Assembly (NCBI GenBank): GCA_003991915.1
Contig: RQTK01000507.1
Coordinates: 258,804 to 322,803, forward strand
Length of the DNA: 64,000 nt
DNA from: Elysia chlorotica
Lineage: Eukaryota; Mollusca; Gastropoda; Plakobranchidae
Direction: 5' to 3'
The position numbers and the translations under genes were made by a program. The notes under the pieces were generated by a model, which searched no databases, was not told the origin of the DNA, and saw only the letters and a list, made by a program, of their open reading frames with translations. This document shows, one piece after another, positions 49,801-61,659 of the stretch. Each line of letters starts with the position of its first letter. Positions within the stretch are counted from its first letter, which is position 1.

Positions 49801-52800
49801 GGAAGATGAGCTGAATGCCCTTATAGCCCATGCACACAGACGTATAGAACAGCTGCAGAAGCAAGTTGCGGAACACCTGGCTATGGAGAGACAGAGGCTG
49901 AAAACTGCGCTGGAAACCCAGCGCCAAGAAGACGTCCACCTCACCAACTCGGCTGTTCTGGATGAGAGGGCTCGCCTCAAGCAGGAGTTTGATGTTGAAC
50001 AACAGAAAATGGTTGGTTTCAAAACTTTTCCCCTTTCTGTCTGTTTGCAATCTATTTCTTCTGATTCAAGTCTCAGAAGTTCCTATTTTGAATAATTCAG
50101 TTTTGTGGAAGTGTAAATATCAGCTTTCACCCTATTTTATGATGGTGGCTAAAATAAGCCCCTAGTCCTATTTTTTAACAAATATTGATTTAAAAAAATG
50201 TAGGGCTCTGAGAGATTAAGGGTAAGGTGCCTTGAGTGGTGTGAAAAGCTGTGTTTTATCATCTTAGGAGTATATAATTTTAGTGTTGCAAGTGCACCTC
50301 AAGCCTCTTGGTTGTTTTTTTTAATTTTGTAAAAAATGAATATGATATTAAAAATGTTTTTTGTACAATACCTTCTGATTCCTAACAAATATAATGCTAA
50401 GTAAAAGCATATGACAAGCACATTGTTTGCTGTTGCGTCCGCCAGGAGATGGAGTACCTGGTGCAGCTGGAGGCCGAAGTGCGCAAGCAGCTGGCCAGAC
50501 AGGCGGCCGCACACAGCGACCACATCAAGGACGTCCTGGCCGTGCAGCAGGACCAGCTGGCGCAGGAATTCAACAGGTTCATACACACCTCGACTCACAC
50601 ACTAGCTGTGTTAAAAATAAATAAATTAATACATGAAAAGGTCCTCTATTATTCAGGGCTGCTGCTCATCCGTGGATGCACAGATTTTCAGTGGATTGGC
50701 GAATAGCCGGTGGATTGTCCGTGGATCCGCCTTCGTGTCGTGAACCGTCCGTACATTGGTCTACCATCCACGTTCTTGGAAAATTTGGGGGGCTTTTTGT
50801 GTGCCTTGATCTGGCAATTTTCTGTGAAATTTTAAACTGCTGAAGACTTTTGCCCCAATTCAATTTTCGTTGAAAATGATGTAGTGACCATAATCTTCCG
50901 CGGATCTGAGAAAATCCACGATTCTGAACTGGTTGCTACTTTTTCCGTGTTTTTGTCCTTTCCTTCAAAATCCGTAAATCACAGAATTTGTCTTAAAACG
51001 GTAACAAAAGGAAACCATCATGTCATTCAACCTGACCCGGTAGGGAAAATAAATGCATTATTGGAACACAACTCGTGTTACAGGGATTTCTTTGAACAGT
51101 ATCAAATAATAGTATTATCAAATCGTGTGTGTGTGGGAGAAAATATTATATGTAAGTGTATCAGAACGCAAATCGCCCAAGTTTACCTGTAGGTCTACAG
51201 TGTCAACCGATTTGACCCATGTCTGTTAAAATAATGGGATAATGCAAATATATGTATCTAAAATTGTCAGTTACTCGTGCGACTGGCAGTGTGTTGAGAA
51301 TAGATTGCTTTTGTTTTGACCCGCTCCTCTTGGATATATTATGCATTGTAACACACTTTCTAGTTCCAAGCTTTTCTAGTACATCTGCGATCATACTTTT
51401 TGAAAATAATGTTACAATTCAGGGACGGGGAAATAGTTTTTTCCCACCTGTTCGGCACCCAAGGAACCTCAGATATCGCAAGGGTTGAAAATTCGGTAAT
51501 GCGAATAATTATATATAAAAGATACTTCACATTTTCTTGGCAACTTTTGTGCAGTTCCGAGCATAACGGAAATACACGATTTGCAGCCCGTTGTCAATTC
51601 AAGATGATGCTTCCAAGCAATTTGATCTACCATTTCCTACTCATCTAAGTGGAATAGATGTCATGGTTACCTTAATGGAATGTTTTTGACGCTTGTGAGT
51701 TTGAAGACCAAAGGATAGAAATGTTGTGCCCAATGAGCTCAAATTTTTTATGAAAGAAAAACAAAAATTTTCATCCACAATCGACTAATGGCAGTTTGTG
51801 TGAAAACTTCTCTTTGAAGTCCAAAATTTAGTGGGCATCAGATCTATATTTAGATCAATTTTACTGTATATCTGGGTGTAGATCGATCGTGGACCTTTTA
51901 ATTTTCTTTTTAAGTCATCGATTTCAGTAATAATCTATTGAGGTATTATTGTTTGTAAGGCTTGAGAGATCAACCCTTAGGTACTTATAAAAATTACACA
52001 AATATTCTTGAGTGTGTGTTATTAATGTTGGCTACTAGTAGCACATTACATATATGTTGTAAAATCTATCATACTGTTGATGGCACCTTTCCATCCTTCT
52101 ATGTGTCATGACTTTTTTAGTCTTGCAAAATAGTCTAGAGGGCTATTTATATTAATGGTATACATTAGATGTCCAAAGAAGAAAACATTTAGAAGGGTCT
52201 AGTTAGTTAAATACCTGTATTATTTGCATTTTTTTTTCAATAGCTTGTCTACTTTAAAAAAAAAAAGAGAAAGAAAATGAAATAGGACTCCATTTGCTGT
52301 TTCAACCTATCTGCATTGTGAAGACTGATGGGTCTGTCAAGCGTTGATTATCGGTTGATTTTGCAATGCTGTGATCAGGGCAAAATAAAGAAAGAGGACT
52401 CAAAGCCAGGATGTTCCAAGCCGTGGAGCTTTAAGTAGCCAGAAGGAAAAGTAGTAGTGAAAATCAATCCCATTGAGTGCTTTTGAGTCAATTGTGAACA
52501 TTGATGTAAAAGGGAAAGCACTGTGCACCTGCTCTCCAAACTTCTCTGAGGGCCATATTTGGGTGCTAAGATTACAAAATTTCTTCAGCTTCAGGGGGAA
52601 ATTGGCCCCCAAATCCCCACGCTGAAAAGCAGTGGATTTCACCAAACTTGAGTGGCAGCCCTGATTTTGATTTCTGCACCAGGTTTATTACCTGAGTAAA
52701 TTTATCATGGGTGGCAGCTTCCAGTTTTTCATTTTTTTGGTTTGTTTTTGTTCTTTTAAACAAATATTTAGACTTGAAAGGGTTAAATGGACAAGTCAAT

Positions 52801-55172
52801 GCTGATGTTGGTAAAGAAAAGCCTCAGGATATAAAATTTATAAGGTCTAAAGCCAATAAGACTGTCTTCTTATAAACTTACAGTGAAGAACACTGAAATC
52901 AGAAAATGGTGAATTTCTAAATCATTTTTATTTAGCTTCCTCTTTTCTTACCCCTCTTTACTAGACCAGTTTTTGTTCTCTGTGTCCAAAGATGATGTGA
53001 ATCTGCTATTATCTAAAAAATGTTAATACCATACTTTCACTGCGACCCATCACCCCTTTCCCCGTGCCCCCTCAAAATCCCAGAGAATTGAATGCAAAGC
53101 TTTTGGAAGAAAGGGAAAAATTCCAAACGGAGGTTGCTGGCTGGATCTCCAGACTGAAGGGGATTGAGGCAGCTGTGGATGGTAAGCACTCCGTGTTAGA
53201 GTATGGACCTGCTTTCAGAGGCTGCCTGAAACATCACATCCTCAAACGTTGAAGAAATACAATTTAGATTTAAGATCAAGGCATTATGTTCATTCAATAT
53301 TTTTAGGAAAACCATCACTATAGTTTGTTATATTAGAAGAAAATGAATTCAGATTTTGTCCATGCAACTGAGGCATTGTGACATAAATGGTTAAAGAGAA
53401 TTTCTGAATAATCTTTTCTATCAACCATAAGAAACTTTTTTTTGTATGGTATTCTTTAGTGTCATAGTAAATTGAGTTAATTGGGATACTTTAATCCAGG
53501 TTCTTTTTGAATGCCCCTTTGCTGGGTTTGGAAAGGAGTTATCTTGTTTTTGTCACAAGCAGATTATCTAAAGTATATATATTTTTTATTCATTAAGAAA
53601 AACTGTTCTCTTAATTATCATTGAAATGATTTTGCAGTATAGATGATTTTGTAAAACTTATCTCTCAAGTTAATTTTTCTTCTTCTTTAGAACTAAATTA
53701 TACAAAAGCAGTCATAATTATTGCTTATTCTTTGTGTGTTTAAGTTCGATATACTCATATAGTAAAGATATCAATTCAAAACTGTGTTGAGGTGACAATT
53801 TAGAATCTCTGATTAATTTACTTTGTATCTGTAACAGCGCGTGCAGACAGTGAAAAGTTGGCTCGTTCTGCCCAGGATTTGTGGCTTGCTTGCATAGCCC
53901 TCAATGCCATCCTACATTTTGGGAATGAGAGTGAAACCGATGAGAAGAAGCCGGTCCCTCTCAGAAGTAAAGTGGAAGCGATTATGAATTCTGGCTTGAA
54001 GGTATCTATCATACCTGATTTTACAGGCTTTCATTATGAAATCTAAAAAAGTCTATTGTAAGTGTTTTGAAGCTGGAAGGCTAGGTACCACCATGGTTGC
54101 GCTAGGAAACAAATTAAAGGGGTGGAATAATACAAGTATATCGATCTCTGCTAGTAAAAATGATTGGCAAGGGTAAAAAATGTAAACCAAAATAAATATT
54201 TATTTCTAGTGTAAAATGTAATCTCTAGTTTATGTGATTTGTACGATCTGTGTAAACAAACAAAAACAAACAAAAAAACATAATATAAAGCAGTATTTGC
54301 ATGTTTACCATGAATTCTGCCATATTATTTCTTGTTCAAAGAAACCTTTTTTAATAAACCATGAACACTTTGACTCAAGTATTAAAGCATTCGTCTCCCA
54401 ATCGGGAGACGTAAAACTCACGAGACAAAAATTTATTTGATAATTTTGTTCCCTACTGAATGGGTTGGTGTCAATATAATGTGACCTGCAGAGACAGGAT
54501 TCCTGGTATCTTGGCACAGTGTGTGTATAGGTAGCATGTAAAAGTGACAGATTTTATTCTTGAGACCCGTCCACAATATGGCCTTGCAGCTGACGTTGGA
54601 CTTAAAGAAAGCAACTCACTCACTTGCTCACCATTAATTTTGCCATGTTATATCTGGTTTTACTACCATTGCTTACATTGCCTACAAACATTGGAAACTT
54701 GTTTTGTTTCTCTCCTCAGCACCCGTTTGTGGAGACTGTAGCAAAAGCCATCCCTGCTGAGGCTCTTGACGAAGGAGTGAACACCGAGGACGAGTTGAAG
54801 GCTCGCTTCGTGCGTGTGGCGCGTATATGTCGCCGCTTGGGCCTGGTGCAGGCGCCCAACACGTCCCTGTACAAGTACCTGGTGTCGTATTTCCACTCCT
54901 TCCTCGTGTTTGACCACATCCACGCACAGGGGGCGGCCGACGAGCTGGACCTGGCCAAACTGGACAACTTTGACCTCATTGCGTATGCGCAGTACTGGAT
55001 GGACCGGGGGAGCTTGGAGCTGGCCCTCAAGTTCATGACTCAGCTCAGCGGGGAGTCGAGGAGGGCGGCCAGTGGGTGGATCACAGACGCTAGACTTCTG
55101 CTCGAGACAAAACAATGTGCGTTCACACTGACGGCTTTCGCATCCGCCACTGGCTTAGCAAACACATTTTAA
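36174..55172 (+). CDS. IMMT: MICOS complex subunit MIC60 (mitofilin), complete, 20 coding exons
   Basis: Exons: 36174-36200, 37959-38056, 38442-38627, 38922-38964, 40434-40476, 41232-41285, 41884-41949, 42365-42448, 43001-43009, 43240-43287, 45199-45285, 45983-46122, 48099-48196, 48945-49080, 49286-49406, 49788-50011, 50446-50576, 53084-53181, 53838-54001, 54720-55172. All are GT/AG and phase-consistent (2,310 nt, 769 aa; the human protein is about 758). The basic N-terminus MWKAKNQRQCRKILDIARRQ is a likely mitochondrial presequence. A Pro-rich stretch follows, then the membrane segment at residues ~47-66 (GVTIPAVGGGILGYAW, then YDPEFKKQ), a variable acidic linker, a long coiled coil (~250-600), and the mitofilin signature in the last exon (residues 620-769; HPFVETVAKAIP, GSLELALKFMTQLSGESRRA). 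From family knowledge, MIC60 sits in the inner membrane, shapes crista junctions and tethers MICOS to the outer membrane. Exon 1 (nine codons) was chosen because only phase 0 avoids stops and its donor GTGAGT is strong; it is the least certain part. Confidence 0.93.
37215..37535 (+). mobile_element. LINE ORF2 C-terminal remnant (region after RNase H)
   Basis: Frame 1 reads SDAKPIIHKFKRENWKA, NNKLNFVQPHLGNW, and then after stops VQLGHSHLTHT. A one-base shift leads to LLRGEESPQCHVCNCQLSIS and HILVDCPLFQRERN. The LGH.HLTH block and the C-x2-C...H...C knuckle are the hallmark of the tail that follows RNase H in I/Nimb-type LINEs. It is broken by stops and a frameshift. It is probably the same superfamily as the remnant at 33570 but a separate insertion. 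Confidence 0.75.
37796..37834 (+). repeat. (CT)n microsatellite
   Basis: About 18 CT units in MIC60 intron 1. Confidence 0.95.
38965..40433 (+). other. MIC60 intron 4
   Basis: No exon is seen. It contains a candidate MITE at 39808-40395. Confidence 0.5.
39808..40395. repeat. Candidate MITE-like element with imperfect inverted ends
   Basis: ATTCATGAGAGGTCGTAAAC and TTAGTACTAAAATTT near 39814-39871 are mirrored by AAATTTAGTACTA and CCATGAATAGG near 40298-40330. There is no reading frame and no clear target-site duplication. Confidence 0.35.
41555..41840 (+). mobile_element. LINE reverse-transcriptase remnant (CR1-like C-terminal RT)
   Basis: With frameshifts, the sequence reads NSKDFYIEEITKFVSWC, NLNIKKTKEMIFAK and EVDDTYKYLSLPID. 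The WC...LN..KTKEM and Y.YL signatures are conserved in the RT thumb region of CR1/L2/Rex-type LINEs. It lies 44 bp before MIC60 exon 7 (41884). Confidence 0.7.
43001..43009 (+). CDS. IMMT: MIC60 9-nt microexon
   Basis: A T8AG acceptor is followed by ATGTGGAGG and a GTGAGC donor. Inserted between phase-1 exons it adds Asp-Val-Glu without shifting the frame. It is too short for statistical support, but both splice sites are strong and the phase is right. Skipping it leaves the rest of the protein unchanged. Confidence 0.5.
43121..43158 (+). other. Candidate alternative or cryptic exon in MIC60
   Basis: A strong acceptor (TTCTTCCTTTTCTTCAG) precedes a frame that in the MIC60 phase reads DSGASKDFESAK and then a stop. 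The only nearby donor (GTGATA at 43155) is out of phase with the next exon. It may be an unused decoy, or the end of a truncated isoform. Confidence 0.25.
43673..44038 (+). repeat. SINE flanked by two ~51-bp direct repeats
   Basis: 43673-43723 and 43985-44034 match except for about five bases (shared core TTCTCGTTTATGAAATC). Between them lies a SINE (43730-43983) with a G-run at the 5' end and a C-run at the 3' end. The repeats are far longer than a SINE target-site duplication. Confidence 0.8.
43730..43983 (+). repeat. SINE of the common family, near full length
   Basis: Head GTGGTCCAGGGGTAGAAC, a degraded B box, body with ACAGGAGTCGTGGTATCCC, and tail TGCTGTTGGACGTTAAACC. It sits in the MIC60 intron 43288-45198. 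Confidence 0.9.
44100..45165 (+). mobile_element. Decayed LINE 5' part with gag-like ORF1
   Basis: Across several frame breaks the sequence reads DPDKKMAKLSVC, AISKALKGIVGEAKSITKLR, then FVYIPVTVKAHRSLNSSWGV, MFAELDGITHGQRVF, KIRTNTFVLTFDSTLPPASL and a broken TPYIPKPS. This is the conserved region before the zinc knuckles in ORF1 of I/Jockey-type LINEs. The knuckles are missing because the fragment stops about 35 bp before MIC60 exon 11 (45199). Upstream sequence to about 44100 may be the element's 5' UTR. It is GC-richer than its surroundings. Confidence 0.7.
45700..45862 (+). repeat. CT-rich low-complexity tract
   Basis: Imperfect (CT)n sequence in the MIC60 intron before exon 12; the long Ser/Leu frames here are artefacts. 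Confidence 0.85.
46123..48098 (+). other. MIC60 intron 12
   Basis: No exon is seen. It contains AGATCTAGA motifs at 46840-46910 and a pair of inverted CCAAT-type motifs (CTGATTGG at about 46424, CCAATCAG at about 46461). Possible decayed transposon sequence at 46240-46350 could not be classified. Confidence 0.45.
50286..50469 (+). repeat. Source of an inverted duplication: intron end plus start of MIC60 exon 17
   Basis: This stretch holds the 3' part of intron 16, the acceptor, and the first ~24 nt of the exon at 50446. It recurs in reverse complement at 56545-56725 with only a few changes. Confidence 0.9.
50654..52663 (+). mobile_element. Non-autonomous DNA transposon-like element, ~2 kb, with inverted ends
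   Basis: Starts CAGGGCTGCTGCTCA and ends TGAGTGGCAGCCCTG, which are reverse complements at 13 of 15 positions. There is no transposase-like frame. The interior 50880-52297 is shared with 27230-28320. CAG...CTG ends resemble hAT-type termini, but I do not see an 8-bp duplication (CTATTATT against ATTTTGAT), so the class is uncertain. It sits 78 bp into the MIC60 intron after exon 17. Confidence 0.65.
54372..54612 (+). repeat. Diverged SINE of the common family in the last MIC60 intron
   Basis: Body blocks (GTTGGTGTCAATATAATGTG, AGACAGGATTCCTGGTATC, GACCCGTCCACAATATGG) and a shortened tail are recognisable. The tRNA head is replaced or rearranged. It ends about 105 bp before the last exon. Confidence 0.75.
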
Positions 55173-56264
55173 CGGGACTTGTTAAATAATTATGTTTCTT
55201 GAATTGATAACTAGGATCTATTGTATGCAATTTAGAAAGTGTATCAGACCAAAGAAAGAAAAAAAAGAATGGTTTGAGATTTGGCTCACTAGATTGTTGG
55301 TAAAAACATACTGCAAACGTAACTCCTGCTTCGAAAAGGAATAGAAATAGATATTTTATTGAAACAAATATTTTTGACTCAAAGTTAAGATTGAAATAAG
55401 TCTATTTTTATTTATTCTCTCTCCAAATATTAGTCTTTTCTGCATATTGTTTCTTGTTACTTCAACATTAGTAAGCCAAGAAAAGTCAATGAAGTTTGAT
55501 TTGATTTGACTGCATAAAATAACCATAAATTGTTGATACTTACGAGTACTTACAGATGCCTTTTAATATCATGTAGGATTAGCTATAAAAGCTAAGTCTT
55601 ACATGCATTTCTGTTCTATTTATGGGTTTCTCAGTAGAAACGAGTAAACCTATAAAAACGATTCTTGGCTCATTGTGGGTTTCCAGGTAATAATATAACT
55701 ATTGAAAGAAAGGACTCTCCCCCCCTCATTGCCATATCCCCTCATCCCTCGGAGGAACCCAAGCGAGAACTTTTATCTCCTCAGTTTTTAGTGTAAAAAA
55801 TGATAGGTTATTTGTTTTTTTTATTATGTAGTAACTTAAAGAGTTTAAAGTAGTGCATGTAGTTGCAAGTTTTGTGAATGTAAATTGAATGGGAGGTAAT
55901 CAGGCACACAATGAGAGGCTCTGTGCCAATGTATCTGTGATGTTTCATATGAAGTTAACCCATGAAGAGTCATAGTGTTCTCTTTTCCTCATTTGATATC
56001 AGTTTATCCTGAAAACTTTCCTGATTGGATAGATGGCCAACTTTGAGTACATTTTCTTTAAATTGCTTTTAATAGCTCACATGTACTGTTTTCCAGGCTA
56101 TATAACTTAATTCAGAGATGTTTTTAAGGTGAATGGTTGTGGGTGACAGATGTCCACACATGATGTGTGGATTTGACTAGACTACATTATATACAATACT
56201 GGGCGAATTTGTGTTTGTTTCTTCTTTTGAGCTTTCGAATTCCTCTCTGCTTATGAAAAATAAA
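55173..56264 (+). other. Probable MIC60 3' UTR with poly(A) signal
   Basis: No gene is seen. AATAAA at 56259-56264 is the best poly(A) signal after the stop, followed by T-rich sequence. Confidence 0.5.
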
Positions 56265-56544
56265 CATAAAACATTGAATAATTTAACTTTTTTCAATTAG
56301 CTGTTGCTGTTTTTATTACTTCTCACTGGCGAAAATCTTTGTGTAATAATCTAGACCTGTCTGTACCGACAATTGCATTAAGCAACCAAACTGTTAAGGG
56401 GGAAAATCAATTGCAACCTCACCTTGATTTGTCTCATGGTAGAGAAGATATGCATGTAGTATTGTGATATTAGAGATCATGGCTCTATAATTACAAACTA
56501 GCAGCAACTCAGTCGTTCAGTGTCTGGCCCGGTATACCAGAGAC

Positions 56545-56725
56545 CCCAGCTAGCACCAGGTACTCCATCTCCTGGCGGACGCAACAGCAAACAATGTGCT
56601 TGTCATATGGTTTTACTTAGCATTATATTTGTTAGGAATGACAAAGTATTGTAAAAAAAATTGTTAATATCATATTCATTTTTTACAAAATTAAAAACAA
56701 ACAAGAGGCTTGAGGTGCACTTGCA
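56545..56725 (-). repeat. Inverted copy of MIC60 intron 16/exon 17 boundary
   Basis: The reverse complement of 50286-50469 is kept almost intact, including the CAG acceptor and exon start (GAGATGGAGTACCTGGTGC). It lies about 1.4 kb past the MIC60 stop, just after the proposed poly(A) signal. It is a duplicated genomic fragment rather than a retrocopy, because intron sequence is included. Confidence 0.9.
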
Positions 56726-59700
56726 GCTAGTGCATGGATTGTAAAACTCCTGTTACTGTAGGTGGGTTTAGGGGTCACAATACTTTGGTATTGTACACCT
56801 CAATGTTCACAGTTGGTCACATCTGCCTGTAGTACAACTACAAATGCAATGCGACACCCTAGGCCTAGTTTTTTCAAGGCTTCTTATGTTTGGATTTATT
56901 GACAAGAAAAGCAGTTGCGATAAATTCATCAAATGCACATAAATGACATTTCTCAATCTATCTGAATTCTAAAAAAATGTCCCTTTTTTTAGTTCTAAAA
57001 AGTATTAAGTTTTATTAATCTTAATTTTGCCATAAATGATCTTCAATTGATATTGCCATTTGAATGCCAATATGTTTAGTAATAAAAAAAAGTTTTGGAT
57101 TATTAATAAGATAAATTAAGAAAAATTTAAGAAAAAGTTCTGCAGCTGGGAGCCTTAAATGTCTGACTTTCACATACAGTAATAAAACAAGTCTAAAAGT
57201 CTTATTGGACCTGTATTAGGCCAAAAACATATTGAAGGAAGGAGAACTGAACAAAAATATCAATGTAAGAACTTTATTTCAATTGAGAAAATAGAAAACC
57301 TAAATTAAACTTTAAAATAGTAATCATTCATAGAGTGCTGATACCAACTATTTTGATTGAAGAAACTGCATCATAATTTATACATTCATGAGAAGCTCTG
57401 TCTTAACTTAAATATTTTAATGGACAAGAGTTATCATTTGAACTAAAGGAATAGAATATCCGTTTCACATCTGTCAGCTCATTGCAAGAAAAGATTAGCA
57501 ATATTGGGTAGGGAACAATTATCATGTTTTTTTGTGACAATTTTTTAAATTCCAGTTGTGTAAAAATCCAACTTTTTGATCTGATATTAAAAAAAAACAC
57601 TACAACTTTGAATTATTGTTTGACATTATGGCTATTAACATGTTCATGTATTGAAAAGAATATAACATTTTTTTTAAAACCACTTTTTGGACTTTAAATC
57701 CAAATACAGTTGGTGAATAATCAAAGTCAAACATACAAATTTTAAGAAGTTCTATTTCTATATTTTAATGAGTAGAATAACAAAATCACATTTCATATAC
57801 CGGTACATGGATTTCAAATTGACCACCCTGGTTTAGAAAAAAAAAAAGAAAAAAGAAACCACACTCAGCACACACAAAAAATGCATTCTTTGTTTCTTAT
57901 TCACTGGGTCTGTTTATCAAGGATGACAAGCATTTGTGTTGAAACAAGCGCTCATTGACGGGCTTTCAGGATCTCAGCGATGATAATCTAGTTCATTGAG
58001 AGATTCATAATGTCAAGTTATACATGATCACACTTACTGTTTTAAGGAAATTAGAGCAAGCAAGAATTAAGGTAAATAATAGGAATTAAAAATGATCTTT
58101 TACCAAAAGTAATGTGATGCGATTCATGTTATTTCATATACACATGTATACAGTACCGTCAGATCATCATCACACCAACACAGCAGTGACTTGTTCAAAT
58201 CACCTTCACTCTGGAAAAATGTATTGATTCATAACTTCTAAAAATTCTAATTCCAGCAAGAACTCGCAAACTTTGTTTTTTCTCCCTATGTCAGTGCAAA
58301 AGGAAATGAATATATTAAAGATGACACAAAATCATGGTGTAAACTGGTATTCGATCAACAGAGAGAAAAAACAAAGATGAAACAATGCAATGTATGATGT
58401 ACATATCTATAACCTCTGAGCAGAATTTTATGCCGCTTCAACGCTTACAACATGCATTCGTGTACAAAGTGATGGATGGGCAAATTCCGACATGGGCATC
58501 AGTATACATGTAGTAAATTTAACAAGCCAGGGAAAACTACAAGAAAGAAAGGAAATCATGTTGAGTTATGGATGTCATGCTATGATAATACTGACAAGGC
58601 GGAAAATGTTGGTTTTTTTCCTTCACATGATCAAGTTCATCAAGAGAAATTGTCACATGATTTTTCAATATTAAAACTTAAACTTCAATAACAGCTAATG
58701 CTGGTGACTGTACCACCAATCATATTTTGTTCTTTTTCTCTGTCTTCCTATTGGTTGTTCTGATTTTTAAAATCAATGTACTCATTTCTTTTTGTGCATT
58801 TAGATGGAATCAAATACACATTTTTATTTTTTGTATATACATTCTCAACAAACCATAGGCGAATAATAGAATACAAGACACTTAGACACTAAACATTTTA
58901 ATTAGTTTCTTTATCATCTTTAGTTGATTTATGCGCAGTGATTAGTGAAAATAAAAAATAATTATACTGTTTAGATTCCCACATCATTATCCAAACAATG
59001 ACCAGGCGCTATGCAATGACGATTAACCTCATTCATTGTTCCACGTGTAACGACCCTGGGTTTAAACCACAGACAGGTAGGTTCTCCCTTCTAAGTATTC
59101 ATTTCAAACTTTATCCAATGAAATTCTCATACAACACGAACTTAGCATATTTTGTTTACAATTAATATCTCCAACTAACTCCAAATGTTTTTTGAAACCC
59201 CGGCACTGTATGCAGCAGCAACGCGATTTCTCTATTAATCTGCCCAAGTACCCAGTACTTTGTTGACAAGCTGAAGAGCTTCAATTAAAAATAGACCCAG
59301 GCAGTCTGGGCTCGAATTACCAGTCATTAGGAGACATTTGTGAGAGTCAGGAAATCTACAAGAAGATGATATGTGATTCGCACGAGATAAAGCACAAACT
59401 GTTTTGCACCAGTGTCACTCAATGCATTACAACATCCAAAATCATTGTTTGTATTGACGACACAGTTTTTCTTCACATAGAACATACAGTTCTACTATTT
59501 GAACACATCTCGCAACATAACAGTTCGTTATTTTCACAAAGTTCAGAAAATTATACAAGTGCAGATGCAGCATCATTCTAAACTATTCAACTGCCCACTC
59601 TTCACGCAAGCCTCAAGCAAAGGTATGGAGTAAAATATCCATGTGTATCTACTAATTCATGTCTCAAACACCCAGGGCTCAGATCAAAGTTTGGCCTGTA

Positions 59701-59730
59701 GGAGATCAGCTCAGGTATATATATGTATAT
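56726..59730. other. Intergenic or long 3' UTR of the right-hand minus-strand gene
   Basis: AT-rich with no convincing exon. A minus-strand AATAAA lies near 57268-57273 and could end a very long 3' UTR of the gene at 62236-63386, but this is speculative. Confidence 0.35.
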
Positions 59731-59737
59731 ATAGAAT

Positions 59738-59797
59738 AACACACACACACACACGCACGAACACACACACGCACGTACACACACACACACACACAGT
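59738..59797 (+). repeat. (CA)n microsatellite
   Basis: Interrupted CA repeats follow a short TATA-rich run. Confidence 0.9.
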
Positions 59798-60092
59798 TTA
59801 AATAAATAGTCCCAGCAGCATCCTCACAACGTCAACGTGTTCCAGTACAATGGTGATCATGAACAAGCAAACTCCACCTCCACTCACACTAATGTTCTAC
59901 TCCTACACTTTCTCATGAAAGTTATTTAAAAGAAGAATTAGTACGATTTTCAATAATGTCTTAATAAACGATTCCATTATATATACATGTGCTGGGTCGG
60001 TGACGCAACAGTTGTGTGTCCGAATAGTGTATGCGAGGACATAGAGAGATGAGCAGGGACATGGTCACCAATGCCAACTGGCACGGCACTCC

Positions 60093-60271
<179 letters not shown>

Positions 60272-61069
60272 TCTTAAATAGAAGGCCAAAATCCAAAAAT
60301 ACAAGAAATGTCACCTAATTAACGAGAGCAATGGAGTTTTGCTATCATTTACAAACAAACATGCTAAGGAATAATGGAATGCAAAGATAAATTGTTAAAG
60401 AAACCCATGAGACTAAAAACGTGTTTTTAAATATGGCGCTGACACATCCCACATGGTTTTGTTGTTGCATGAAATATTTTTGAAAGCTAAAGGAAAAAAA
60501 AAGTATAATGCTTAAATGAAGAGCAGTCATAGCTCATGTATTTGAGAAATGCGGACTTTTTGGACTAAGTTACAAGAATGACCAATGATGACGGGCCCGC
60601 CTTTGTTTCGCTCAGTGATTGAACTCATGATGTCTGGACTGATCAAATTTGTATGACCATTTTTTCATCGAGGAACCATTTTAGAAAAATAATCTGACTT
60701 GATTTTTAAAATCAGCGATCAAAATTCAAGGGGTCCCTCCAGCAGAATTTCCTTTTGGGAAGTATTAAAAAAATCATGTTTTTTGTTCTTTTCTTGGTGT
60801 GCCTGTGTTCAATTAAGGAGTGGCCTGTGTCCTTGCTAATGTGTATGAATGTGTGCAGGTGTTTGCGCAGAGTGGGTATTTTTTCGTTATTGGTGATCAG
60901 ACGCTGGACCGAAAATGCATATCTCTGTGTGTAACTATCGTTATGTTCGGCGACAGAAGAATTGTGTCACTTATACGCAGAAATATGTTCGGTGGCTCTC
61001 TGTAGGAGCCCATTATACAACGTGAGTGCTATTGGAAAAAATCCGGGAGGATTGACGGGTAAATAATTT

Positions 61070-61212
61070 ATGCACCGACAGCTGTGAATACAAAGTATCA
61101 TATGCTGGTTGCTTGATATTATAAAGGCAAAGACAACAAAATCGTCGTATGTTTCGAACCCACAATGCCAGGCGTATGGCCAGCAGCTTAACCGACTGCC
61201 AGCAATCATCCT
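61070..61212 (-). repeat. tRNA-derived SINE of a second type
   Basis: In reverse the head reads GGCAGTCGGTTAAGCTGCTG (A-box-like) and TGTGGGTTCGAAACATACG (B box). The body differs from the common SINE. It is not a tRNA gene: no anticodon arm can be assigned. Confidence 0.55.
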
Positions 61213-61659
61213 ATTCTCCCCGTCTCACCTTCATACTCTTCATACATAATTTACATCTACGGTCAGAAGTCCTTCACTACTGCATCTCATATCATAGTCA
61301 TTCTTTATGCTGAATGTTTACAAAATTTCCTGTGAAACCCATCGACCTGAACTATACATTGTGATAAGCTACATACGAAAGCCTCGCCAATAGAAATACG
61401 TATGTACTTGTAAAATAAAACATAATTATCATGACTGGACAGTTATGGCAAACATCTACTTGTGTATTTTTCTCCTACCTCTTCTAAATCAAGCTGCACA
61501 ACAATTCCCCTTTCTCTATATTTAAAAAAACCACCTACATGATCTCTCACGTGGGACGAATTCTGTTTTGAAATGTGACCACTCTTCTCACTGCACGCAT
61601 TTAGACTAGCCGGCTACCACACACAGTGAACACCCGGGCCGTTTTCTGGCCGTGACGCA

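Noticed and set aside
54663..55115. 150-codon antisense frame
   Set aside because: It is the shadow of MIC60's last exon, which is GC-rich and clearly mitofilin in the sense frame.
58476..58691. 71-codon frame as a small gene
   Set aside because: No splice context, homology or codon bias; the region is AT-rich intergenic sequence.
61140..61210. tRNA genes at the heads of SINEs (here, 17700, 35250, 63930)
   Set aside because: A and B boxes are present, but no complete cloverleaf or anticodon arm could be drawn; each is followed by a SINE body.
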